From contig CM035353.1 of NCBI GenBank assembly GCA_020137815.1, positions 4,526,404 through 4,590,403 on the forward strand: a stretch of DNA of 64,000 nt, given 5' to 3'. This stretch comes from Hormiphora californensis (taxonomy: Eukaryota; Ctenophora; Tentaculata; Cydippida; Pleurobrachiidae). Of this stretch, positions 54,928 through 64,000 are shown one piece after another. The notes beneath the pieces were generated by a model that ran no database searches, was not told the DNA's origin, and saw nothing but the letters and a program-made list of their open reading frames with translations. The translations under genes and the position numbers were made by a program. Each line of letters starts with the position of its first letter. The stretch's first letter is position 1.

Positions 54928-56775
54928 CTAGAAAGCCCGTTGGAGTGGAGCGCCCGTTGACCCGCATCCCCACGCTCTCCCTCACCCAGGAGCACCCCTC
55001 TCACCCGCTGCACCAACCCGCACTTTATAATATAGACTAGAAAGCCCATTGTAGTCTTACAACAACCCCCCCCCCCCCCACCCGTCTCTTATATGCCTCC
55101 CCCCTCTCAATCTTCGTCTCTACGAAGGTTGGTAGTGGTAGAGCGCTGGTGATCAAAGGAAATCCCACTGATTAACATGTAGAATCAGGTGATAAAGATC
55201 CGTAGAATTGTAGCTGTGTAGAGAATCAATGGGGTACGTAGGTAGAAAGGCTTTGGCAATCATGGAGGTCCCAGCAGTAGATCCCAAAGCACCACAGGAA
55301 TAACACAGGAACACGCAACAAACAAACAATAACATGCACGTGCAGTATACCCTCCAATACCCCTCCCAAGCCACCTCCTTGGCAACCCCCCTCTATTTGC
55401 ACGTGCTAGGATAGGTCATCATCACTACGACGTTCATTTGCAAATTATAATAGAGACTAGAAAGCCCATTGTAAATTCCTACAACAGCCCCCCCCCCACC
55501 CGTCTCCATGTCCCCCCTCTTACTCTTAGTCTCTCCATGTCGGGCCAAAGAATACAGAGGTTAGTACTTGTAGAGCGCTGGTGATCCCGCTGAATAACAT
55601 GTAGAATCATCAGGTGATAAAGATCCGTAGAATTGTAGTAGCTGTGTAGAGAATCAACGGGGTACGTAGGTAGAAAGGCTTTGGCAATCACGGTGGCCCC
55701 AGTAGTAGATCCCAAAACACCAACAACAACAACCACAGGAACACGCAATAAACAACAAACAACATGCACGTGCAGTATCCCCCCTCCAATACCCCTCCAA
55801 GGCACCTCCTTGGCAACCCCCCTCTATTTGCACGTGTGGATAGGTCACCACCATCTTCATCACGCCACTCATTTGTACTTTATAATATAGACTAGAAAGC
55901 CCATTGTTAAGTCCTACAACAGCCCCCCCCCCCCCCCACCCGTCTCTATGTCCCCCCCCCTTACTCTTCGTCTCTCCATGTCGGGGTAAAGAATACGGAG
56001 GTTGGTAGTGGTAGAGCGCTGGTGGGAAATCCCGCTGAATAACATGTAGAATCAGGTGATAAAGATCCGTAGAATTGTAGCTGTGTAGAGAATCAACGGG
56101 GTACGTAAGTAGAACGGCTTTGGCAATCATGGTGACCCTAGCAGTAGATCCCAAAACACCAACAACAACAACCACAGGAACACGCAACAAACAACCAAAA
56201 ACATGCACGTGCAGTATCCCCCCTCCAATACCCCTCCCAAGCCACCTCCCAGGGCAACCCCCCACCATTTGCACGTGTGGATAGGACATCACACTCATCA
56301 CGCCACGCATTTGTACTTTATAATAAGGACTAGAAAGCCCATTGAAGTCCCTCAAACCCCCCCCACCCACCCGTCCCCATGTCTCTCTTCCCCTCTTACT
56401 CTGCGTCTCTCCATGTCGGGGTAAAGACTAAATAATACGAAGGTTGGTAGTGGTAGAGCGCTGGTGATCAAAGGAAATCCCGCTGAATAACATGTAGAAT
56501 CAGATGATAAAGATCCGTAGAATTGTAGACATGTGTAGAGAATCAACGGGGTACGTAGGTAGAAAGGCTTTGGCAATCATGGCGGCCTCAGCAGTAGATC
56601 CAAAACAACGCAGGAACAACACAGGAACACGCAACAAACAACCAAAAACATGCACGTGCAGTATCCCCTCACAACTTCCAAAACCCCTCCCAAGCCACCT
56701 CCTTGGCAACCCCCCTCTATTTGCACGTGATGATACTACATCATCACGCCACGCATTTGCTTATTATAATAAGGA
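54928..56775 (-). mobile_element. Head-to-tail array of five Helitron units
   Basis: On the minus strand each unit starts TC[TC][AC]TATTATAA and ends GGGCTTTCTAG; the CTAG of one abuts the TC of the next. In plus coordinates the units are 54928-55036 (109 bp), 55037-55456 (420), 55457-55891 (435), 55892-56329 (438) and 56330-56775 (446). The last four share ~90% of their sequence (by eye), including a C run and GGTAGAGCGCTGGTGATC; the 109-bp unit has its own interior. The whole array sits between A (54927) and T (56776) with no duplication, confirmed by the empty site at 54257-54420. No helicase or Rep gene. Tandem head-to-tail units fit rolling-circle transposition. Confidence 0.9.
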
Positions 56776-57018
56776 TACCGGCTCAGTTGCAGACGTGCAG
56801 AAGAAGTAGCAGACCGAACCCATCACCTGAATCCTATCCAATGCATCCATCACGTTTCTCTAAGCCGCACAGATTGTTTCGTTGCATTGTTGCTTAATTG
56901 CCCCTAGCATTGGCTAATTGGTAACCAAAAATTACCCCACATTTCTCTCTCTCTCTCTCTCGCTCCGTAATTTCTCTGCCAAAGTGGGAGCTATGCAGTA
57001 TAAGATATTGTCGCGGTC
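56776..57018. other. Right flank of the Helitron array; no gene
   Basis: Homologous to the inverted target copy at 54257-54420 and to 54690-54770. Contains a short (CT)n at 56945-56962. Confidence 0.5.
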
Positions 57019-57324
57019 GACCCAAAAGTGAGAGGGATGGACATGTTGTGAGACAAAGCCAAGTATTGCTTGGCTTTGTCTCACAATTAATACACTATAT
57101 AGTGTGCTTGGTAACGAAGTTACCCCTCCCTTTCCGGTGCAGGGTAATCGAAAACACTACAGCCACGACGTTGGAGGCTTTGCTTCTACTTGCTTTACAT
57201 ACTCTTCTTATTGAAAGGATTGAAGTACTTCAATCCTTTCAATAAGAAGGATTTAATTGTGGGACAAAGCCAAGCAATACTTGGCTTTGTCTCACAACAC
57301 GTCCATCCCTCTCACTTTTGGGTC
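57019..57324. repeat. Nested palindrome cluster
   Basis: Outer arms 57019-57083 and 57258-57324 are complementary (CCCAAAAGTGAGAGGGATGG...). Each outer arm itself contains a hairpin, GACAAAGCCAAG with CTTGGCTTTGTC. The loop holds a near-perfect 42-bp palindrome (57206-57247; TCTTATTGAAAGGATTGAAG and its complement). The non-palindromic remainder includes GGTAACGAAGTTACCCCTCC (57109-57130), matching the 3' UTR of the LINE at 26.5 kb. No open frame. Confidence 0.85.
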
Positions 57325-57328
57325 AACG

Positions 57329-57395
57329 CGTCTAGCATCTGTGTACGTACACAGAATACAGATGCTAGACGTACACAGATGCTGGACGTGGCATG
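57329..57395. repeat. Hairpin CGTCTAGCATCTGT plus extra repeat
   Basis: CGTCTAGCATCTGT and ACAGATGCTAGACG form a 14-bp stem around 15 bases, followed by a third, direct copy (ACAGATGCTGGACG). Confidence 0.9.
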
Positions 57396-57630
57396 GTTGA
57401 CGCGTGTCCCCTTACACGGTCGTCAGACTCAGATCAGGAAAGGCTGGCACATAGCCTGATATAATGGCTTATTTCAGCCGGGCTACTTTGCAGTGTTATC
57501 TGTTCCCCTGCAACCCCTCGTCCTTATCTTTTGTAATTTGTGCCCGGCCACACGAGGTGGGCAAGGCTTCTATTTAATTTTAATTACATTTTGACTCTCC
57601 TTATCTCAGTATTCTCCTTTGCTCCTCCAA

Positions 57631-57688
<58 letters not shown>

Positions 57689-57720
57689 CTATCTCTCACT
57701 CTCTCTCTTTCTCTCTCTCT

Positions 57721-57754
<34 letters not shown>

Positions 57755-58666
57755 CTCTCCATCCCTTGTGTAACCCACACTGACCGTATTTTGTTTCATT
57801 AAAACGTGGGACGTTTTCTTGTTGTAGTGTGTTGTTGCGCCCAATACCTCCTTCACTCTCTCACCAAGTCCTGCTATCTCCCCCTCTCCTCTTTATCTCC
57901 CTCCCTCGGCCTACCTCACGTGAGAAAAACCGTTGTTAATTTTTAACAGCAAATATGTTAGTTGAGTCGACTGTTTAGAAAGGTGACTCTCTGGCTACGG
58001 GCCGCCATTATTAACAACGACATGTCTTTCTCCCGTTCGTACTTTATCCGTCTCAATCTCTCCCCTTACTCTCTTCAGAAGTTCAGTTACTTTCTCATTT
58101 CCGCCTTTATATTACCCTTTTAGATTAGTAGTAATACTAGTGATTGTACTGATTATTATATCCAGATATTTTATGGCATGTTCTTTGTTCATAGTCCGAT
58201 GCCTTTTATAACGGTTCATTGTTGTACGTGGTTACAGAACACGTTGTATTGAAATCTATGATTACCTATTGCTGCTGCTATTATATCTAGTCTTGTAGTC
58301 TTAGTAGCTTGTTTCCTATATTCCCTCTATAAATAATTATCATCATGTTATCAAGAATGGGGGCTGCTCAATTAGCCATCCTCAAACTTGATGTAACAAT
58401 AGTGTGTTGAAAAGATTAAAACTTCGTAAGATTTACTTATTTTCCTTTCAGTCACCGAACTAGCATCATGTTTGCTATTCTCTTTCGCCATCTAATCTCT
58501 AAGTTTCTCTTCTGAGCAAGGAGTAAACAATTTCATATTATGTTGGTAAAAATTGAGTTGTAAAATTACGTTCCGACTTCTGTAGGGCATTTATTTCACC
58601 CTCACAGGACTTACACATATATATAGCCACCACTTCTTAGTTACATTTGGTTCCTCTCTTCCAGAT
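57396..58666. other. No gene; (CT)n microsatellite at 57630-57750
   Basis: A CT-rich tract of ~120 bp is not flanked by the inverted repeats of the hairpin family. The rest is T-rich on the plus strand with no recognisable coding. Confidence 0.55.
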
Positions 58667-59769
58667 CTTCCAAATAATTCCATGAAGGCCTTCCTAGTTC
58701 GACCTTCACTTTCGTATTTCCTAGTCCTTCTTGGTACATACAGCCAATGGTAGAGACATATATGACCGCGTGGACCACCGTCCTATCGGCCCATTCCGTG
58801 GCGGTGTGGGCCTCTTCGGCTAACAGTACCTCACATCAGTCGTCCACTTTCAAAGTCAGCCTTTTCACTGTTAGCGAACCTCTGAATAGATATACATATT
58901 TCAGCATTCTGGGAACCATTACGCAAAGTTATTTATCATCAAGCATGGTTAGCTTCATCTACAGCATTTTTTTCCGATACAGTTGGACACCATGAACCAT
59001 GAGAAAAGCGATATGTGACTGCATCATGATGCATGACATGTATATCATCCCATGACCAATGATATATTTTTCTACAATTGTACTACAGTATCAACTATCA
59101 AATTAAAATAATAAATTAGACATATTTATAATGCTGATAAAAAGTATCTATGTGGTTTACTGATAGACCCAGTTTACCCAACACGGAAATAGCCTTATCT
59201 GATACTCCTTCACATTGCAAGTAAATTCCAAATTGTACTGCTCTCACAATCACTCTGTGTTTTCTTTGAGCTGGGAAATGTTATGTAAATGTTGGGTCCT
59301 TGTCAATTATCTAGTATGCAATGTCAGTGAAAGTTTGTTTCTGTAAACCGCCATTACTTTGACACGTGTTGAAAGTAGAATACTTCCAACCTCGACCATG
59401 TAGCTGTATGGTTTACAATCAACCATGATGGACATGCATACTTGGCAGTAGCATCCATTAGCCGGCTTGCCGATAGTATTCTCGTAGCCCTCTCAGTGTC
59501 ATTTATCATATATGCACTCGTCTAAGAGGACCGACGTGTGATTGTAATAATTTTGTTATAGAGGTTTACCGATTCTTAAAAAAGTTGCGTTTAACCTTGC
59601 AGTAACCGCGGTGTGGAATGTCTGCTATTATAGTACATTCATGTTCATGCTCATGATTTACCTCTGAAACGTTTAATATTCAAATCTCGAAGACTCATTA
59701 TCACTACGAATAGTAGTCTCTATTATAATTTAGAAATACATATTTTTTTAAGAATTTACATTTTGTCAA

Positions 59770-60090
59770 AATGACAAAAATGATGCATTTCTGCCACCAT
59801 TTCTCTTTACAGAGGCCTACCTTTGGCCAATCCGGTACCAGGAGATCTAAAAACAATGATGCGAAAATTGAGTCCCCTCCGCTGCCCAGAAATCCGACCG
59901 GCTTCAGAGCAACCCCCATATCTGCTAGCACTAAAGGTTCGGTGGATAATTCCAGTTGCCTGTGGTCCTTATATTCCCCCTGTGCTTTAGCCAGGTTGCC
60001 TCTTTCCGTCGCCTTAATTGCCTCCATCCACTCCTGGTGTTACTTCTTCATCTCCTTTTTCTTTTCCTCCATTAGCTTTCACCTCTATAT
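59770..60090 (-). pseudogene. Unknown coding fragment with coiled-coil start, copy 1
   Basis: On the minus strand an acceptor-like TTAATTTGACAG is followed by MEEKKKEMKK, a stop, then EWMEAIKATERGNLAKAQGE, ELSTEPLVLADMGVALKPVG and FLGSGGDSIFASLFL. The second copy (62209-62560) keeps the same stop, and its downstream frame differs by one base. Charged coiled-coil then mixed sequence might be gag-like. No family recognised. Confidence 0.3.
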
Positions 60091-60304
60091 CTGTCAAATT
60101 AACACAAACGCACAAATAAAATAGTCGGGACAAGATTTTTGTCTTTGTTTCGGCCTCGCACACGATTATTCAGCGAACAAGCCACACACCGCACTTATGT
60201 GGCCGAAAAGCATTTAATAACTTTTTTGAATAATATAAATAAATTAATTTCAGTGCCGAAAAACCTGCAAGATTTGGAGGCAATGTACTGTTGCTGTTCT
60301 GGGA

Positions 60305-60620
60305 CCGTCATGCCGTAATAGCCGAAAACGGCCCAACATAACGCTGCAGGCCAGTCCTCATCTTCATATGTCGCATCTGCACGGTCCGCTGCTCCCGTTT
60401 CTTCAATGATTCATTGTAAACATGGCCTTCCGGCACTACGATTACGCTGTTCAAGGGCCTCCTCTCCAAGGGTTCACCGCGGGCAAACCGTGTCCAATCT
60501 TTCGGGACAGGCTCTGTTTCCTGGAGGGTCCTTTGCGGATCTTCCAAATACTCCCTTGTTGGCCTTCCTAGGTCGACCTTCACTTTCGTATTTCCTAGTG
60601 TTAAGGTGTGACTGTGTGTG
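60305..60620 (-). pseudogene. Unknown conserved coding fragment, copy 1
   Basis: The minus-strand frame reads TKVKVDLGRPTREYLEDPQR, TLQETEPVPKDWTRFARGEP, RRPLNSVIVVPEGHVYNESL. A second frame is open over DATYEDEDWPAALCWAVFGY and MTVPEQQQYIASK. Copy 2 (62740-62990) has a ~30-bp deletion that joins the two frames. No family recognised; it lies upstream, in minus sense, of 59770-60090 in both copies, so the two may be exons of one gene. Confidence 0.35.
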
Positions 60621-60740
60621 TGATGCCGAGAGCAGGGGGTGTTGTAGTTGTGACTGTAGGATGATTTCACTATTTCAATCCGTGCGACCGTCCAAACTAT
60701 CCGAGGGGTCAAAGGGATACAAACTGCAGGATAATAAAGG

Positions 60741-60997
60741 GTAAGTTAAATCACAGTACAATAAATCAAACGCTCTAGTCAAAGTGTCTCTAACAAAAGT
60801 GTCTAACTGATGCACCACAGGGTATCCATGTAAACGGGCCTCGATCACGTTTCCTCTCCTCCTTTTATATCCCCTCGATCCTCTCCACAGAACTCCGTGA
60901 CGGGGAGTAGTTTTTAACACCTTGCTTTGCTGCTGTTATCTCTGATAGGCGGTAGTTGTTCTGCTCAATGCTCATGTGATGTTATCTCTGCTATACA
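60741..60997. other. No gene recognised
   Basis: Junction between the two duplication copies. Confidence 0.5.
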
Positions 60998-61801
60998 GTT
61001 GGACACCATGAACCATGAACCATGAGAGAAGCAATATGTTACTGCATCATGATGCATTAATGACATGTATATCATCCCGGGATGAAAAATATATCATTGG
61101 TCATGGCCATGACCAATGATATATTTTTCTACAATTGTACTACAGTATCAATAAATTAGACTTAGTATAATGCTGATAAAAAGTATTTATATGGTTTACT
61201 GATAGACCCAGTTTACCCAACACGGAAATAGCCTTATCTGATACTCCTTCACATTGCAAGTAAATTCCAAATTGTACTGCTCTCACAATCACTCTGTGTT
61301 TTCTTTGAGCTGGGAAATGTTATGTAAATGTTGGGTCCTTGTCAATTATCTAGTATGCAATGTCAGTGAAAGTTTGTTTCTGTAAACCGCCATTACTTTG
61401 ACACGTGTTGAAAGTAGAATACTTCCAACCTCGACCATGTAGCTGTACGGTTTACAATCAACCATGATGGACATGTGCATACTTGGCAGTAGCATCCATT
61501 AGTCGGCTTGCCGATAGTATTCTCTAGTAGCTCTCTCAGTGTCATTTATCATATATGCATATGTCATATATGCACTCGTCTGACGTTGTAATAATTTTGT
61601 TATAGAGGTTTACCGATTCTAAAAAGTTGTATTTAACCTTGCATTAACCACGTGGTGTGGAATGTCTGCTATTATATGGTACATTCATGCTCATGATTTA
61701 CCTCTAAAACGTAATATTAAAATCTCGATCTCGAAGACTCATTATCACTACGAATAGCAGTCTCTATTATAATTTAGAAACACATATTATTTATAAGTCA
61801 G

Positions 61802-61976
61802 GTCCTGCTAAAGCTTATAGCCTCCTTTTCCAATGTGTACATGCAGTGATGCAACCCTCCGCTCTGGAGTAGCTTCATTCAGGATAAATAGTTGCGTTAA
61901 CCGGTCCAACCATCCTCTTAAAGAGTCAGCTTGTCCGTCCCAAGCTTCTATGCTGCTTACCATCTTCGTCGCCATT
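61802..61976 (-). pseudogene. Ty3/gypsy gag N-terminus
   Basis: The frame starts ATGGCGACGAAGATGG immediately after the LTR and reads MATKMVSSIEAWDGQADSLR then GWLDRLTQLFILNEATPERR, VASLHVHIGKGGYKL, a TAG stop and QDL. This W-x-x-x-L-D-R-L-x-x-x-F pattern followed by an alpha-helical block is the usual start of invertebrate gypsy gag. Only 58 codons remain, and the element is truncated at 61802. The TGGCGACGAAG following the LTR may double as the primer-binding site. Confidence 0.55.
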
Positions 61977-62214
61977 TGTTCTACCTTGCTAATTGGAGAG
62001 AACTGATTAACTAGGATCTATGATAACTTTGATTGGTGATAACTTTGATTCTTTGATTTTGTTGACTGCTAACACATGCTTTGATTTGTTGTTTAGGAAC
62101 TGTTCAAAATATATAAAAACGTCGGACAAATTGGAATAAATAAATCTCGCTCTGCCAGCGTGCGCAGCCTCGTACAACTACAAAAGTTAGAAGCCGCGCG
62201 TGCTGACCCTAACA
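61977..62214 (-). mobile_element. Ty3/gypsy 5' LTR, 238 bp
   Basis: On the minus strand it starts TGTTAGGGTCAGCACGCG and ends GGTAGAACA (TG...CA). A gag start codon follows within 4 bases. A TATATATTTT box lies in the middle (on the minus strand). No second LTR or 5-bp duplication was found, and the copy-1 homologue at 59750 lacks it. Confidence 0.6.
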
Positions 62215-62560
62215 CTTACATATTGTCAAGATGACAAAAATGATGCATTTCTGCCACCATTGATCACTACAGAGGCCTACCTTTCGCCAATCCGGTACCG
62301 GGAGATCTAAAAACAATGATGCGAAAATTGAGTCCCCTCCGCTGCCCAGAAACCCGACCGGCTTCAGAGCAACCCCCATATCTGCTAGCACTAAAGGTTC
62401 GGTGGATAATTCCAGTTGCCTGGGGTCCTTCTATTCCCCCCTGTGCTTTAGCCAGGTTGCCTCTTTCCGTCGCCTTAATTGCCTCCATCCGCTCCTGGTT
62501 TTACTTCTTCATCTCCTTTTTCTTTTCCTCCATTAGCTTTCACCTCTATATCTGTCAAAT
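62209..62560 (-). pseudogene. Unknown coding fragment with coiled-coil start, copy 2
   Basis: Duplicate of 59770-60090; the MEAIKATERGNLAKAQG frame (62488-62267) then diverges by a one-base shift to IEGPQATGIIHRTF. Confidence 0.3.
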
Positions 62561-62739
62561 TAACACAAACGCACACATAAAATAGTCGGGCCAAGATTTT
62601 TTATCTTTGTTCCGGCCTCGCACACGATTATTCAGCGAACAAGCCACACACCGCACTTATGTTGCCGAAAAGCATTTAATAACTTTTTTTTAAATAACAT
62701 GAATAAATTAATTTCAGTGCCGAAAATCCCGCAAGATTT

Positions 62740-62990
62740 GGAGGCAATGTACTGTTGCTGTTCTGGGACCGTCATTCCGTAATAGCCGAAAACGGCCCAA
62801 CATAACGCTGCAGGCCAGTCCTCATCTTCATATGTCGCATCTGCACGGTCGTAAACATGGCCTTCCGGCACTACGATTACGCTGTTCCAGGGCCTCCTCT
62901 CCAAGGGTTCACCGCGGGCAAACCGTGTCCAATCTTTCGGGACAGGCTCTGTTTCCTGGAGGGTCCTTTGCGCGTTCCATCGGTCGGCCT
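62740..62990 (-). pseudogene. Unknown conserved coding fragment, copy 2
   Basis: Duplicate of 60305-60620. Reads TLQETEPVPKDWTRFARGEP, NSVIVVPEGHVYDRADATYE, DEDWPAALCWAVFGYYGMTV then PEQQQYIASKSCGIFGTEI in one continuous frame (within 63072-62632). This copy is the better guide to the original protein. Family unknown. Confidence 0.4.
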
Positions 62991-63090
62991 CCAATATACA
63001 TTGTTCCGCCTCACAAGGTTGGTCCGGCTCCAACTCCCGGTTCAGCCGGTGGGGGCATAGATGATGTGCCATGGTACTGGAAGGGGGATA

Positions 63091-63289
63091 AGGATTTTAG
63101 TTCCTGATCCATATGGGATCTGAGAGGGTGTCGGAGGAATCCATAAGGGATTCCCAATCCAAGCATGGTCACTGGACAGTTAGAGTTGACCTCCCACGTA
63201 TGTGCATGTACAACCAGGCGCATATAATTGACAAAATCGGCTGTTAACTAAATACTGACTATCACACTGTTAATTCTCCTGTATAATTA
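63091..63289. other. No gene recognised
   Basis: AT-rich spacer. Confidence 0.5.
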
Positions 63290-63859
63290 TCTATATTATA
63301 AAGCAGAGAACCTTGCAAGACAATTGGTTTTTGGGGGATTTTAGGGCTTGCACGTGGAAAATTGGCATGTTGTTAGGGGTGTTTGGTGGGGTTTAGGGCG
63401 TGCACGTGCGTGTGTAAAGGTTTTATAAATTTGGGGGATAATAGCTCTTTGGAAAGAGCTTGATATTATCTTTCTAATGAGCCCAAGATTTTTGAAATTG
63501 GTTGAGAAATGACCGAGTTATGAGGGAAATGGTGAAAAATGAGGGAAAATGTGGGGTTCTGAACTGTTTCAGATCACAGATTGAGAGAGGGGTGAGGGGA
63601 GTATTCATTATGGCGTTATAGGGGAGTGAATAGGGGACGATATGATTCAATAGGGGCCGAGGGGAGTCAATAGGGCCGAGGGGGATAAGAGGGGTGAGGA
63701 CTGAGGCGAGGAAGGGGGCGTGGATTATGATCTCGCGACCGGAGGTGCCGCGAAGCGGCGCCGTAGGGAGCAAAGTAGGCATGAGCCAGGGATCGGGATT
63801 GAGAGGAGTCAATAGCATAGGGTGTGAGAGTTTTTTATTCTTTTGCCTGGGCTCTCTAG
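63290..63859 (+). mobile_element. Solo Helitron, 570 bp
   Basis: Starts TCTATATTATAAAGCAGAG after A (63289) and ends GGGCTCTCTAG before T (63860). The 5' end matches the array units (TCTATATTATAAAG) and the 3' end matches their GGGCTTTCTAG. Interior: GC-rich hairpin GGTGCCGCGAAGCGGCGCC at about 63745. No open frame of interest. Confidence 0.7.
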
Positions 63860-64000
63860 TTATATATAATGTATTATGAAACCCGATAGCTGATTTATCA
63901 GTCATTTGAAGAATTTGCGCGCTCATGATAACTGCTAGCTGGGAGATTTAACACCCTGCTCGCGTGTTAACAGTCCCGCTCTCTTTTTCACGCATTTCTC
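63860..64000. other. No gene recognised
   Basis: The last 140 bp hold no recognisable feature. Confidence 0.5.

Larger units (their letters stand above)
58667..60740 (+). repeat. Segmental duplication, copy 1
   Basis: 58975-60620 matches 60998-63000 in direct orientation with high identity (CAGTTGGACACCATGAACCA, GTTGGGTCCTTGTCAATTAT, CCTCGACCATGTAGCTGTA and many more). Copy 1 lacks the LTR insertion. A further short copy of its end (CTTCCTAG[GT]TCGACCTTCACT) occurs at 58695 and 60560, so the unit itself contains a repeat at both ends. Confidence 0.85.
60998..63090 (+). repeat. Segmental duplication, copy 2
   Basis: Direct copy of 58975-60620, interrupted at 61802-62214 by a gypsy LTR/gag fragment absent from copy 1. 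Within it, 62209-62560 and 62740-62990 correspond to the coding fragments of copy 1. Confidence 0.85.

Noticed and set aside
59717-59740. Another Helitron 5' end (TCTCTATTATAATTTAG)
   Set aside because: The terminus-like word is present (also at about 61763), but it is preceded by G not A and no CTAG end could be paired; left as unproven.

Overview
The window looks like repeat-dense, gene-poor DNA from a metazoan, most likely a marine invertebrate (sponge- or cnidarian-like; an inference). The sequence shows canonical GT-AG introns as short as 81 bp, several classes of eukaryotic transposon, long (CT)n microsatellites and no operon-like packing. I see no rRNA or tRNA gene I would defend and no clearly conserved single-copy host gene. 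Nearly all recognisable coding sequence belongs to mobile elements, usually broken.

Region by region. 1-13 kb: pogo-like and Mutator-like non-autonomous elements, decayed hAT-transposase pieces, a possible C2H2 zinc-finger gene (4016-4474) and a perfect 56-bp palindrome. 13-22.7 kb: three direct copies of a hAT-derived unit. Two copies carry a small two-exon gene whose CCHC zinc knuckle is completed only after splicing. One copy was later hit by an 821-bp hAT foldback element and a 1.2-kb Tc1/mariner-type foldback element, and its sister copy preserves both empty sites. 23-26.5 kb: minisatellites. 26.5-31.8 kb (minus strand): a nearly full-length L2/CR1-group LINE with a PHD/CCHC ORF1 and an endonuclease-RT ORF2. 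ORF2 is interrupted by a hAT MITE (8-bp duplication) and a Helitron (A|T target). 32.3-33.8 kb: the C-terminal half of another retroelement polymerase, with a long open frame.

34-54 kb: three copies (37.2, 45.4 and 51.5 kb) of what I take to be an undescribed element family, with a long 5' inverted repeat (around a CT microsatellite in two copies) and a conserved 3' hairpin. Also here are a Penelope-like element with long direct repeats and an inverted GIY-YIG end, fragments of Ty3/gypsy integrase and of gag-like proteins, and two overlapping open frames at 47.5-48.4 kb that I cannot assign. 54-57 kb: a head-to-tail array of five Helitron units inserted between A and T, with the empty target in an inverted copy 0.5 kb away, then a cluster of nested palindromes. 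57.5-64 kb: a (CT)n tract, a tandem ~2-kb segmental duplication of unknown coding fragments (only the second copy has a gypsy LTR plus gag insertion), and a single Helitron.

The elements do not form a pathway. Their value is as a layered record: paralogous empty sites let several insertions be placed to the base. All family calls come from reading motifs and termini by eye; no database search was run.
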